This document shows positions 46,743 to 58,900 of a stretch of DNA of 64,000 bases, one piece after another (position 1 is the first letter of the stretch; each line of letters starts with the position of its first letter). The position numbers were made by a program, and so were the translations under genes. The stretch is from Maniola hyperantus (lineage: Eukaryota > Arthropoda > Insecta > Lepidoptera > Nymphalidae): assembly GCF_902806685.2 (NCBI RefSeq), contig NC_048554.1:11904001-11968000 (forward strand), in the 5' to 3' direction. Under the pieces are notes generated by a model. That model searched no databases. It worked only from the letters and a program-made list of their open reading frames with translations, and was not told the origin of the DNA.

Positions 46743-47064
46743 CAGGCATGACAAAGATACGGCCCGCGGGCCGCGTCCGGCCCTCAAACCATTTCAATAC
46801 GGCGCGCCACCAGAATCTCGAGAGGATTTTAAGACGGCATGCACTCGATGTAACCCACGCATGCTGAAAATAGCCCGTTTTGCGAGACGTGTGAGCATTT
46901 AAAAACTAAAAAAGATTTTTTTACAGTTTTTAAATGTCATTTCATATTTCAATAAAAAGGTTGAAAACGTGTTTCCAGTCTTGGCCACCTCCTTTGACCC
47001 TGGCTCGCCAACACGCCCTAAATCTTAAAGATAGCACTTCAAGAAAATCTGTTTGACATCCCTG
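46743..47064. mobile_element. Non-autonomous hAT-like element
   Basis: The ends CAGGCATGACAAA and TTTGACATCCCTG are inverted repeats with two mismatches. Flanking octamers TTAGAAGG and CTCTAAGG match at five of eight positions, as an old 8-bp target duplication might. The interior starts with GCCCGCGGGC-type sequence common in hAT elements. No ORF. Confidence 0.6.
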
Positions 47065-47203
47065 CTCTAAGGAGTGCTTGAGCACAATTTTGGACTTGAT
47101 CTGCTTTGATACTACCATCACAACGATTGTTATGATACTTATTGCAATTTTTTTTACTATTCACTTCTTTTCACTATTCACTTCTGTTCACTATTCACTG
47201 TTC

Positions 47204-50200
47204 TCAATAGTTATTGTTCTGCCTAGCTTCAAGCATTGTCCGTATCTGAGTCAGCTCGTGTCGTATGCCGACCAGGCTGTCGGCCAGGCCGCCAGCGGAG
47301 GCCGCTAGGGCTTCGAAGGCAGCCGCGGAGCGCTCCTCGGCCCGCACGCGTCGCGCCTCTATCTGTATTGCCCAATCCGGTGCCACTACTCCTTTGCGAG
47401 TTCCTGCAAAAATAAAATATTTAGTTCATCTGTTAAGAAATTTTAGCGTTTAAACTATCGTGAGTGATTTCCATTATACATATCCTCATCACCTCAAAGA
47501 ACTGAAAATAAATCAAAGGCTTTCGTCACTAGTACAATTGCGAATCCTCAAGTTCTTTGGGCACATTACAAGGAAGAGTTGTACCATCGAACACCTCGTG
47601 GTACAAGGTCGAGTGGAGGGCACACGCCCACGTGGTCGTTCCCCAACTAGGTGGACAGACTTAATCCGCAACGAACACGCCTGTCTCCGTGTGTACACAT
47701 AATGCCACCAATAGAAGTCGCTGGAGGGAGATCGCACGAGCAGCAGTGAAGAATTCATAGCCACGACCACTCTGTCAAGAGTGAACGATTGAGAAGAAGA
47801 ATATATTCTTCTTCTCAATCACACACACGCTTTAATCACGTGTTTAGTCGACGTTCACCCGACTAGTTTCGCGACACGCCAGAGTGAACTAGAGTAAGGA
47901 AACTCTCGGTTTGATCGTGGAATCTGTCATGTCAAATATAAGACTAGGTGATGTGAAATCACGAGACGTGGACACTGACAGTTGGCCTTGTCCACAAGTT
48001 CAAAGTCCCTCAGCGTGCTATGGAGGGTGTCTCTCTGAGGATGAGGGACAAAATCCGTAATCCGTGAGGAAATCCGTCGGAGAACCAAAGTGACTGAGCT
48101 GGCTAATTCCTTGAGCTATGTCAGCTCAACGCATTAGCCAGCTGAAGTGGCAGTGGGCAGGTCACGTCTGCCGCAGAACTGATGGCCGCTGGGGCAGACG
48201 TGTTCTGGAGTGGAGACCGCGTATCGTTATGGGAACGAGTGGAGAACATCACATCATGATACTTTGGTATATTAAAGGACAGTTTCGGTCACTCCAAGAT
48301 AATATTAGTAGGTATAGTTAGGTAGGCCAGGTAATGGAATTCTACATGATCGCACGCGCCCCTTCGTAACCTCGCGCCCCTAGGCACGTGCCTAGTTTGC
48401 CTTAGGGATAATCTGCCTCTGACCGAAGACCTTATTAGTAGGCAGGCACTTACGTATGTAGCGACGTCTTTTCAAAGGAGTGGAGTTGTCTGTTCCATCT
48501 GCATCATGTCCGTTTAAATTGGAGTCAGCGGGGAGCTCATCTTCTACAGCCGTCTCCTGAAATAGGTATTATAAATCATTAATATGACAATATGGCTACA
48601 TATTGAATATATCTGACTGAGTTTTGTTGTAGACATTTTTTTAAAAATTAAATAAAACCTGTGACCTGACCTCCTATGTGTACAATGTACGGTTCACTAA
48701 TGATTTACAAAAAAACATATAACAAATGATCATTTCGCCAAAAACATTTCAAAAACTACTCATACTACTATAATCAAATCACAAACATTGTATTCCGCAA
48801 ACATATCATTTTACAAAAAAAAAACATTTGACCAAATCTATTAACAAAATATGTTTTACTTACTAAATGTGCTGATTGTTAAAATATCAATAAATGTATT
48901 ATTTCACCAAATAATTTATTAGGGAACACCCTTAGGGGGACAGATAGAAATAAAAATATTGATCTGTGGTTGTCCTTCTATTAGGGGGAGTGGGTTTAAT
49001 CCATGGCACACATCTCTAATTTTTCAGTGCTAAGGTACATTTAAATTAAGCCCTTATTGCTTTCATTGAAAACGAAAACAACATTGAGGAAATCTGAATA
49101 CCCGAGTTCTCCATAATGTTCTCAAAGGTATGTGGCCAGTGTGGTGACTATGACCTAAACACTTCTCGTCTCGTTCTGATAGAATAAACATGCTCGGTAA
49201 TAGACCAGTGATAGGATGGGTTGAGATCATGACGAAGATTCTCCTGATGGAATTTCAGCCACGGTGGCCAATTCCCACAAAGACTAGCCTACTACGAAGG
49301 AGATGTGCACAAGTGTTCAAACACAGGCTCACCCACCCTCGCTTTTGCAGGCTAATAAATTTTACTCATTCAATATTAACTTACATCATCAAACGGGTTG
49401 GGTATCCTCACAGACTCTTCGGAGTAGACTGCCACTTTGCCCACCACATTCAGTATCCTGACATCCATTTCATCAAGGGACTTCTTGCTGGAACTCCCAC
49501 CCAATATTGACAGGGACTTTTTCCTGACAGAGTATTTTTTATCATTCCAATACTGTAAAGAATAGTTTGAACAGCTGTGAGATGTCAACTGTTATCCTAC
49601 AGAAGTCATGCTTCAGCATTGTACAGTGGAGTTCATTTATCCTTTGTGTATAGACTTTCTGGTAATAGCTACATAACATGTGTGCCTAAGAGATTAAGAA
49701 TATAACTTTTTTTTTTAAGAAACTAGGGACCCGCCCCGGCTTCATACTGGTAGCTTATTACAATTTTCGTAGAAATCTCTAATTTTATTGATAGTAAAAT
49801 ATAGCCTATGTCACTCAGGAATAGTGTAGCCACTTCAGCTTTGCAGCATTGCCACTTCAGCTTCGCAACCCATTGAGCTGTCACTCTAGTTCTCCTAAGG
49901 ATCTCCTCATTTCTGATTTGGTCACGTAGATAAACTCCAATTATAGCTCTCTCCATCGCCCGCTGGTTGACTCTGACCTTTCTTATGAGATAATTGACAA
50001 TGATGATGATTTATGCAGATGTAGGTAGCGACCTATTATAGATACAGTACATACACTTGTAGGACATCAAGGAGAAGTGTGCAAGGGAAAAGCTGGTAAA
50101 GTAAGAGAAACTGGTGTGAATGCCTTGCCTACCTCTCTCCACTTCCTAGCTGACTTATTAGCTCCAGTAACACTGTTGAGTCTAGCGGCCAGTTTGGCCC

Positions 50201-50333
50201 ACTTTGCGGCGATCATTTGCTTGGCCAGTCGCCCTTTGCTGAAGACATGTCCTCTCCCAAAGTCCTTATTCTCTTCCATAAACGATACAAGAATTTCCAT
50301 CTGTTTTGGAGACACCACAGTTTTGCCTACCAT
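47204..50333 (-). CDS. Myb/SANT-like DNA-binding protein, Harbinger partner type (complete, four exons)
   Basis: Minus-strand exons 50333-50133, 49552-49385, 48556-48454 and 47403-47204 join in frame with GT-AG borders and encode 223 residues, ending at TGA 47206-47204. Residues 1 to about 85 form a Myb/SANT-like (MADF/zeste-like) domain: VVSPKQMEILVSFMEENKDF, GRLAKQMIAAKWAKLAARLN, SARKWREYWNDKKYSVRKK, with the regularly spaced aromatic and basic residues of this family. Then come a Ser/Lys linker, an acidic stretch, a basic nuclear-import-like KRRRYIR at about 152-158, and an Ala/Glu/Arg-rich C-terminal helix (ARRVRAEERSAAAFEALAAS), probably a coiled coil. Such proteins accompany PIF/Harbinger nucleases and bring them to DNA and the nucleus (as NAIF1 does for HARBI1). 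It faces the nuclease gene tail to tail, 2.4 kb away. Function is by analogy. Confidence 0.85.
47497..47702 (+). pseudogene. LINE reverse-transcriptase C-terminal fragment
   Basis: The frame contains LKELKINQRLSSLVQLRILK, FFGHITRKS, and GTRPRGRSPTRWTDLIR, typical of the end of non-LTR retrotransposon ORFs. It is intronic to the Myb/SANT gene on the opposite strand. Confidence 0.75.
47829..47960 (+). repeat. Dispersed repeat with CGTGTTTAGTCGACGTT
   Basis: CACGTGTTTAGTCGACGTTC ... CGACTAGTTTCGCGACACG, then AGAGTGAACTAGAGTAAGG and ACTCTCGGTTTGATCG. Pieces recur at 38890-38930 (first half) and 30664-30760 (second half). Confidence 0.75.
48113..48225 (+). pseudogene. RTE-type LINE fragment
   Basis: AQRISQLKWQWAGHVCRRTD then GRWGRRVLEWRPR matches the fragment at 27136-27456. 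It is intronic to the Myb/SANT gene. Confidence 0.8.
48970..49190 (+). repeat. Decayed SINE in the Myb/SANT gene
   Basis: Weak matches to the SINE body, including GAGTTCTCCATAATGTTCTC and TGGCCAGTGTGGTGACTATG. It lies in the second intron of the Myb/SANT gene. Confidence 0.65.
49880..49985 (-). pseudogene. RTE-type LINE fragment in intron 1 of the Myb/SANT gene
   Basis: The minus-strand frame reads VYLRDQIRNEEILRRTRVT then QWVAKLKWQ, the same LINE segment as in 27136-27456, then breaks off. Confidence 0.75.
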
Positions 50334-50712
50334 AGTGCCTTTTTCATATATTTAACCTCTTTAGTTTTTCTTGAATTTATACGTAGTTGTGTTATAAATG
50401 TTAATTAGAGTTGGTTTAATTGAGCATTCTTTAGAACTAGGAGTTTGAAGTATATATATAACAAAATTGAGGCCTCTTCTTTATTATTTTTCGAAAACAA
50501 ACACATGTCAATGTCAGTGTCGGACTTCTTCTTTTCTTGTCTATGGCTCTATGAACTCACAGACTGTCGTCATTCATTGTCAAATCACAAATGTCTACTG
50601 ACAAGACAAATAGGTATCTTTCAGAGCAATAACAAAACGCGAAACACGAACTTACAATGATCTAAACAAAACGCCAACTGCCTAAGCTTTAAACGGTGCT
50701 AGATATATAAAG

Positions 50713-50795
50713 CTATAGTCCGCGACAGATTGAGATGGCAATCATGGTATGAGGCGGGAGGGCACCCCGCACGTCGACCCCGGCCCCGGACCGGT
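50713..50795 (+). repeat. Half copy of the GC-rich TIR element
   Basis: CTATAGTCCGCGACAGATTG, AGATGGCAATCATGG and GGGCACCCCGCAC resemble the left end of the element at 33432-33583; the right arm is absent. Confidence 0.55.
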
Positions 50796-51529
50796 TTGTG
50801 CTCGCGCTCTTTTTCTTGTTCCTGGGTACCTACTTACTCAATCTCACTGCCAAATTGCAAGGTAAAATTCCACTAACCAGGTACCTATTTACGAAAGGAT
50901 TCGGTTATGACCCTGATAAAATCCTCCCCCGAAATCCATTCCTGGCTACGGCCATTTATAACCTATCTACTCTCTGCCTTACCTACTGCTTTCAATGCGT
51001 GACCTAAGAAAATTACGTAAAAAACCATAATTACGAAGTACCTAACTAGGTATCTATTAAATACCTACCCCTGAAAACCAAGTAAATAAAATATTGTGAC
51101 AAAAAAGCAACTGCATCCGCCTACTCATCCATTAGCAGCATTGAGCTTTTAAAATGAGTAGATTGGTAGATTGCTTTGACGTTTCCCAACAGCACAATTT
51201 TCCTAATGCATCTCATCTTATCGATGGAATCTCCGATTAGCTACTTGCTATTCCATTTGAATACAAGCGGCCGCAGTGAGTAGGTACCTATTCTAAATAG
51301 AAAATGAATGGAACACAAAATAAATGCTTAGTATGAGATTTTACATCTAACCTACCTACGTTGATAGAATTCAAGCATCGAAAGTCGAAATGTGTTAAGA
51401 CAGTCATACAGCGCCATCTGATGTTAGAAGGCAACGAAACTGAATTTAATTAAAAATCGATATTATTTAATATTACAGCATGTTTGTCAGTCTGTTTGTT
51501 ACCTTGTGCGTTCGGGCATTCCGCATTGT

Positions 51530-51760
51530 TCTTGTCCGCAGATAGGCAGACTTCACACACCATTTGAGAACATTGTGGGGACCACTCAGGCATGGGTCAC
51601 GATGTTTTCCTTTAGCGTTAACACAAATTTGTACTAAACTATTTACTTAATAGCTCAAAAGGGAGTTTGGATCTGAGGAAACAGAATAGCAGTTACCGAA
51701 AAATTAAGAAGTGCGTGCTCCGAAACTCTCTGCTAAGAAGATCGAACCCCGGACGCTTTT
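51530..51760 (-). repeat. Decayed SINE, reverse orientation
   Basis: AGGCAGACTTCACACACCAT, TCACGATGTTTTCCTTTAGC and, further on, AAGATCGAACCCCGGACGC (B-box complement). Confidence 0.7.
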
Positions 51761-51812
51761 ATAAATTCCAGTAAAATATCCTAAAATGTGCTAGCATTAT
51801 AACTTACTAGGT

Positions 51813-52010
51813 GATGCCCGCGACTTCGTCTGTGTGGATTTAAAATCCCGCGGGAACTCTTCTTTCCGGGATAAAAAGTAGCCTATGGATGATGAAAGCT
51901 AACCCTATACCAAATTTTATCAAAATCGGTTAAACTGTTGAGTCGTGAAAAGCTAGCAGACAGACGGACAGACAGACACACTTTTGCATTTATAATATTA
52001 GTATGGATAA
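51813..52010 (+). repeat. Dispersed repeat with GCCCGCGACTTCGTC
   Basis: CTAGGTGATGCCCGCGACTT, GGGATAAAAAGTAGCCTATG, CAGACAGACGGACAGACAGA and a TATAATATTAGTATGG end. Related pieces are at 21690-21875 and 62942-63094. Confidence 0.8.
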
Positions 52011-52538
52011 GTAATAAGGTAGGTAGTTAAGTAAATTGGTTGAAATAATAAATGTTTCATCTTTGAAATGCGCTATATTTTCTCTCAGTTGCAATAAACT
52101 ACAAACAAAAGTTAAAAATAATAGTGTACACAATAATAGTAAATAGTAAATACCTATCTACTTATAAGGAAATACGCCATCTTCGCGTAAAAGCAAATAT
52201 CTCGTGCAAAGAACCAAAACCGTTTTGTGAGGTGGCCATATCAAATATCATGAGAATAATGAAAATGGCTTATCAAACTACTAATAAGAAAAGTTAACAA
52301 AACGGTCAAGTGCGAGTCGGACTCGCACACAAAGGGTTCCGTACCATCGTACAAAAAATAACACAAACTCAAACCGAATTATACCAACGTTTTTCATTAA
52401 AATAATATTTACCTATACCAGTTTTTTTCGTTAAAGACTGAAAAAAATCTTGAAAAAAAATAAGGGGCTAGTGGGAACAAAATTCAATAAGTATATTGTG
52501 TTTTGTTTACTCTCATAGGTATTGTGATGGAAAATAGC

Positions 52539-52689
52539 GTGTGCCACTTGGGGCCAAAATATTTTGTTCTCGATCGGCGTATTTTGAATTCCTCGCTACG
52601 CTCAGCATTCTATTTTAGAATACTTCGCTTCACTCAGAATTCAAATAACGCCCTTGAACGAAACATCACTTTGGCCCCTTGTGACATAC
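52539..52689. mobile_element. TIR element (MITE-like)
   Basis: GTGCCACTTGGGGCCAAAAT pairs with TTTGGCCCCTTGTGACAT. Inner inverted words TTTTGAATTCCTCGCTACGC and CGCTTCACTCAGAATTCAAA pair imperfectly. Confidence 0.8.
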
Positions 52690-53213
52690 ATATTATATAA
52701 CTATTTAACTACTATTGAATGCTCGTGTCAAAAAATCCCAGTAAAAAATATAGTAAGGGTAATAGTAGTATACTATTAATACCTATCATTTCACTTTTAT
52801 GGAGAGTTGATAAAAAACTTCAATATGACCACCATTTCACGCTTGACTAGACGAAAAATTCACCAAAAGTCAATTTTTAGAGGTAAAATTGAATACCCGA
52901 TTTTAAAAATGATCGTAACAGATACGTTAAATTGCGTCTAATTATAAATTAACACAATATATAATTAAACAAAATAAACGTATAAGTAAAGACTATAAAG
53001 AAAAACATTCTTATAAAAATGTCTTATAAAAAGGACAAGAATTCTTATAAAAGACTTTTTAAATACTTTCCACGCTTGTTTTTCGTGCTCTGTTCTGACA
53101 TGCAGTTTTGTTTACTACCCTCTTAATGGATGGAACACACGAGTCACGAATAACGAGATTGGACTGTAGTATTTATTAAAACGACAGGATTCTGAAGCTA
53201 TCATTTGTATAAA

Positions 53214-53529
53214 ATGGCTAGGTAAGTACAGCTGTTACTATATATTATAATTAGTATATTACATTTTATAAGAATACTTTGTTACTGGAGTTTTACTATT
53301 GCTTTTGTTTCTATGGAGGCAAAGTTGAGTACCTATACTTAATTACTTCTTTGATATAAGTACATACTTAGTAATATTTAAGTTTACATAATATTAATGT
53401 TTTCCTCCCGTTACAAACATAGCTAGTATGTACATGTTATGAAATAAATACATATACAAACTATTTTATTTAAATTTTTATTTTATTTTACAGTTACAGA
53501 AATATGCCATTAAATAATTTAAAATAAAT
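53214..53529 (+). other. Possible spliced very small ORF (13 codons)
   Basis: ATGGCTAG at 53214-53221 abuts a strong donor (GTAAGTACAG). A pyrimidine-rich acceptor (TTTTATTTTACAG) at 53481-53493 would join it to 53494-53529 and give MASYRNMPLNNLK and a stop. AATAAA follows at once. It could be a non-coding RNA gene or chance; no homologue is known to me. Confidence 0.25.
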
Positions 53530-53707
53530 CTCGACGCATAAAGTCGTATTTTTATCCATTTAAATAAAACTCATGTACGTTATTAATAGTACAATGTTTA
53601 AATTTTAAAATAAATCAGCACCAATCAAGTATTTTAATTTATTCTTTACCCAAAAACTAAAAATAATTTATGATAAATAATAATTATTTTACGACTTTAT
53701 GCGTCAA
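53530..53707. repeat. Inverted repeat, 15-bp arms
   Basis: GACGCATAAAGTCGT (about 53533) and ACGACTTTATGCGTC (about 53691) are perfect complements, around 140 bases of AT-rich sequence. Possibly an old MITE. Confidence 0.6.
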
Positions 53708-53709
53708 GG

Positions 53710-55440
53710 AATAAAAACCATTTAGCCATTGAAACATCTTAAAATAAGGACACAATAAAATATAAAGGTAACATAATATTACGAACAAGATTTAGTTTAA
53801 AAATTAAAACCCGACCACCGCTGACAAACGGTTCATATTTTTTACATATTATGTATAAATTGCGGAATCTACAACCCTCCATTTGATACCAATCTAAAAA
53901 TTTCTTTCTTGACGTACTTATAATATTTGATTGATATCCGCACTATTGGATTTGTCATGACGTCATATAACCTATGACAATGAACGTCGCATAGCCTATG
54001 TCATATCCTTTAGCAATAGGCTATAATATGAAAGTTTATTAATATTTTATCAAAATGTATAGTAAGTAAATTGACAATAAAGCAAGGGCCAAGGAACCGG
54101 CAAATAGACAAAAACATCCTAAAAACACATTGTACATAAAGGCACAAATAATTTAAGTAGGTACCTACCTAAGTTTATTCAAAAACTTATGTTTTTAAAC
54201 TAATCTAATCGTTACATACTCATTTATTAAAATATAATATGTAAGTTACATTTAAGTAATTGATCATTTATTATTACATTCAAACGTGGAACAATTTACA
54301 ATTGTTCACTCTCACGGATTCTCGTTTTAAATGAAAGCTCTTATTTGCTATAAGACTTACATTTATTCTTATAATTTACACGTATCGCACATCTACATCG
54401 GACTTTAGGGCTCTTATTCGCTATGACATTACAATCGTAACTGCAATTTTATGACGTTAAAGGTGACACTATTTGACACGGAATTAGGTACCTAGTATTG
54501 GTTTACATAGTACTTAATAATTCTATGGTATTTGCAAGTAGAACGAAAGTGTAGTAATCTTATGGTTTGATCAGCTTTAATCGACGTATATCAATTATGC
54601 AATAGGTAGGCACTAGAGTTGTGCCATAGCTGTAATTATTAATTATTAAATATTTATAAAATTGGAAAACTTGTAATTAGTGAATATTTAATTTATTTTA
54701 GTACACATGACACAATAGTTACACGCTTTGCCTGAAAGTTCGTAATGATGTTGTGAACGTACTTGTATGAGTGGTGTCAAACTTGATATCATAAAATGCA
54801 TCGCTCGCAGTTACAATTTCAATATCAAAGAAATTCAGGGTTCAAATTTTTTGAAAGCACGCTAACATTTTTGGCACGCTACCTCATATTTTAGCTAAAT
54901 TCGTCTGAACTAACATCTAACTCACTTGATAATAAATTCTTTGCTACAATTAACTATGTACATAGGAACAACTGTATATTTTCATGTGATTGATTTTTGT
55001 TTTAAATGAAATATATGTTAGGTGCTAAATTGTAATCTTTAGTAATGTATATTGCTAAAAATAATAGATTTTTACTTAAAAAATTTACGAAAAATACGAT
55101 CAATCATACTAATCGATTTATTTATATTCTTCCATTTTGCATATTTTCTGAATGTTTGCATTTACATCGACGAAATATTTATAATATTTTTTATAGTAAG
55201 TTGAAAAGCAAAATACAAGACATAAAAATAAAATAAAAGTAGCTTGTAATGCCACGATCAATAAAAGGCTACCTATATTAAGGTAACGAGGTACTACGTA
55301 TTTTACAAAAAAGGCGTAAGTATTTTTGCCACATACACAACAAATAATGCAAGATTTATTTGACGAATTCGATTAAAAAGATTTTATTCGACAAATAAAT
55401 CCGAAGACTTGTTGGTCGAGTGTAGTCTTACGTCAGGTTG
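53710..55440. other. Gene-free AT-rich intergenic stretch
   Basis: No coding exon or clear repeat seen. The ORF at 55045-55236 is AT-driven and matches nothing I know. Confidence 0.5.
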
Positions 55441-55442
55441 CA

Positions 55443-55824
55443 GTATTCAATCTATCTGTAATCTGTCGATAATTAGTTATTTAGCAACGTTGTTCGTGGA
55501 TAAAGTATTGATCTTTGTGAAAAGATATGTAGTTAGTGACATACAAAATCCGACAGGAAAAATAAAATTCCAACTTTGTTTTGTTTACATCAGAACAAAA
55601 AAAGTGTTTAAACATTGCATTGTAAAACTTAACATTTAAAAAATTACAAATATACGTACGCCTAATCGTAATAAAGTAATATTTTCACGAGCACTTTTGA
55701 ATGTCCTTAAGTCCATCTAGTAATTAATTATTCATTAAAGTTATTATTGGTCAAATATATTTGCCAAAAAGCAATATTTATAAGTAACTTATCGACGAAT
55801 GTATTACAAATAGATTGAATATTG
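55443..55824. mobile_element. Foldback element, family W, long copy
   Basis: ATTCAATCTATCTGTAATCT and TTAGCAACGTTGTT on the left resemble the short copy at 28130. The right end AGTAACTTATCGACG ... TAGATTGAATAT is inverted. About 380 bp. Confidence 0.7.
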
Positions 55825-55995
55825 ATACCAAACTTAAATCAACACAAATTTGACGAATCTAAATATTTGTTAATCAAACATGTGACAAATTCCACGATTT
55901 ATTTGTCAAATACACTCCAAATTCAAGATTAGATTTAAAAGCCAATAATTGGGAATTGAATTGAAGATTAGATTTAAGGCAAGAAATTTAGTTTT

Positions 55996-58900
55996 TCAAG
56001 CGGGTCCAACGTCGCACACTAACGCAGTCCTATCAATGCTGGCATACTCCTTCCCCGAGCGCGGTCTCGTTACGTGCCTGTCTGCGGACACGTCACAGGA
56101 GCTGAACGAGGAAACTGATAGAGACTCCATGTAGTCGGAAGTGTCGGAGGCTCCAGAGGACGTGCTTTTGTTTGTCATCTGGCTGTGGCGCGCTGTTGTG
56201 TCCGTTTCTCCTGAAATAGATTAACAATGTTTTATTTTAAAAATCAATTATAGTCAAAAATATTTTTTTTTTACCAAAGGTTGTATTGTCAGGTTAGCTT
56301 CATGGCAATTTAGTGAAAATCTGATAGAAAGGTGATCGGAAGGAAATCTGAAATGGAGCATGGAACTCCACAACGGGTAACAGCAAATCAACCGCTATCA
56401 GTGTAATATCTTAGTGAAAAGTAGACTTTTAATAATAGATAACATAATTAATAATACATTTCTGAACTCACCAATTCTTTTCTTCCTCCTCGTAAGCGTG
56501 TCCACATCACAGGAGTTCGACTTGGCCATAATAGAGACTTCTTCGAACTGAAATGTCAGGTTCTTCAGTGGATCCGACGAATTAGACTTTGTAAACGGCC
56601 CGTGGACTGGCGTCAACGTATTTCTGAACAATTTGCTTTTATGCTTCTTACACGATTTCGAATTCGTGACGGGCATTTCAAATTCATTGAAATCTCCCTT
56701 GTGATGTTTGAGAGATCCTGTTGAAACTCCTGAATCGTTGGAGCTCGATGAATCTCTGTTCTTATCAGATTTACTCGGGACGCTCGAAGATCTACGAATT
56801 TTAACCACATCCTTAAACTTAGCGACGAAACTGTTGTCCGCCTTTGGTTCGGGAGATTTGAAAACTTTCCCCTTCTCAAATGCATCAGGAGTGTTATTTC
56901 TCACTGGTATACCTTCGTTTATGCAATCGTTTTTGCAAGTTCGTCTAATAACTGTCGGTGTGAAGCAAACTCTGTTGTTTATACTGTAGTCATCGTCATG
57001 TCTCTTAGTGAAATCTGCAGAGCTTGATCGTCTTGTACTGATCGTGTTATCTGTATCAGTGTGAGTTGGATCTGATACGTGACTAATTCGACTGATGTTA
57101 TCGGAAAAGTTTTTACTGTTACTAGATAGACTGTTCTCTAACGGTTCCATATGCATGTAGTTCATATGATCGTTACAGCATTCTGTTGAAGGGTGAACTG
57201 TGTTCGATGTAGCTGTGGATATGTCGTCATCTTGCTCCGGTATATCTTCCAAAGCATCTAACTCTTCCTGACTGAAACCAGCGCTTCGAAGTATACGCAA
57301 CGAGCTTTCAAATTCTTCTAACGTCGCTCGGTCTATATTCGCGTAATTGCTTAAATCTATTTGTGTTTTTTCGGATATCGGGGTAACATTAACGTAGTTG
57401 GAGTGTTCGGTATTATTGTTAACGCTAGTATCACATATGTTGTTGTTCTCGAGTGTTTGGCTTTCATCGTTTTTGGCTTCGTTCATTGAGCAGTCGCATT
57501 GCTGCAAAAGACATTTCAGTTTCTTTGGTGTGTCGTATAAACTTGCTGCATCCATATTGACGTCTACTGGATGTTCCTAAAAATAAATAATCTATGTTGT
57601 TATTGGAATTTCAGTCTCTATCTTTAAAAAAAAAAATAAGTCAGGTTTACCATTTTTTTCAGAATATTGGATCACAAGTGATATATCAAATCTAATAGTG
57701 AACAGGCATCTTCTGTGCGGACCCGTTTTAACTTTGACCACCAGTGGCGTGCCTGGTAGGCATTAAGATTTTAACATTGGTACGCAGTACTTTTATGCCT
57801 CTATGACCTGCATGTCACTGCAGGTCACATCACTTCTTTTCATGAGGTGAGACAGTAATCGAATGTGTAATGGTGTTTGTTTAAAAATTACAGGAAAATA
57901 ATGGAGTACAAATAATTTGTCTTTGTTTCTTACCTGTATTAAAGGCATAGGCGTCTTTGGCACGTCATAATTCTCGTAAGGTCCGTTGAAGGATTTCTTC
58001 CTGCAGCAGCAGGGTTTGGGTTGTTGCCAGCACTGGCACGTGTTGCCAGTCTTCACTGGCACGGTGGGCGTGCAGCACGCCACCGGACTGGCACGTTTGG
58101 AGTCAAAGCTCTTGTCGAGCAGGCAAGCGCCTCGAGGTACTGAATACTCGGAAGCACTGCCACTTGATCTTGAGTAGATGGACGCTCGATCAGAATCCGA
58201 GCGTTTCTCCAATATGTTCTCCATCGTCCACACTGGTGACATGATTGAGCCTGGCGTGTGCATTGTTGATGACCTGAAAAATATGTTTTTTTAAGTTACA
58301 GTAATCTTAATACAGTTGCGTCTTAGTTGTCTAGACTAAAGAAGTCAGTTACAGAGTCATAAAATTAAATAAGTTCTTTAATCTTGAAGAGTTTTATTTC
58401 GATGGTAAATTAATTAGTTTTAGTGTAATTGTAGAATGTAAATGTTCCAATTTCAATTGGGCACATCACTAATTTGATCAATTTTCAAGATATACTGATA
58501 AAACCATTTAAATACGAAATGCCGTCAGATGAAACGAGACAATGCTTATATAGTCTAGAATAGACATCAAGGCTTGAATGACAGTCAACAAACCTGGTTA
58601 AATGACTGATCTTCCCAATGCAACTGGAACACCTGGGCAGAGACGTGGGCCTCCTGAACTTGTCCTCGCTACTGTCGAGGCTGGAGTCCAGGTCGGACAG
58701 GCAGTGCATGGTCTGACTGGCCGCGCCGCCCCAGGAGGGGGACACGGAGCGCATTGACTGATGGAAACAGTCGTCCATGCAGGAACTCGTGTCGGAGAAC
58801 CTTTTGTCGAGAACTGTAAAAAGACAATAATCGAACATTAACAAGATCGGAAATACCAGAATCATAGATTACATTATTGGTCTCGCAGAATTTATTTAGT

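Noticed and set aside
50798..51007. 69-residue ORF with a hydrophobic start
   Set aside because: It begins within a repeat fragment (50713-50795), lacks a family match, and is no better than chance for its length.
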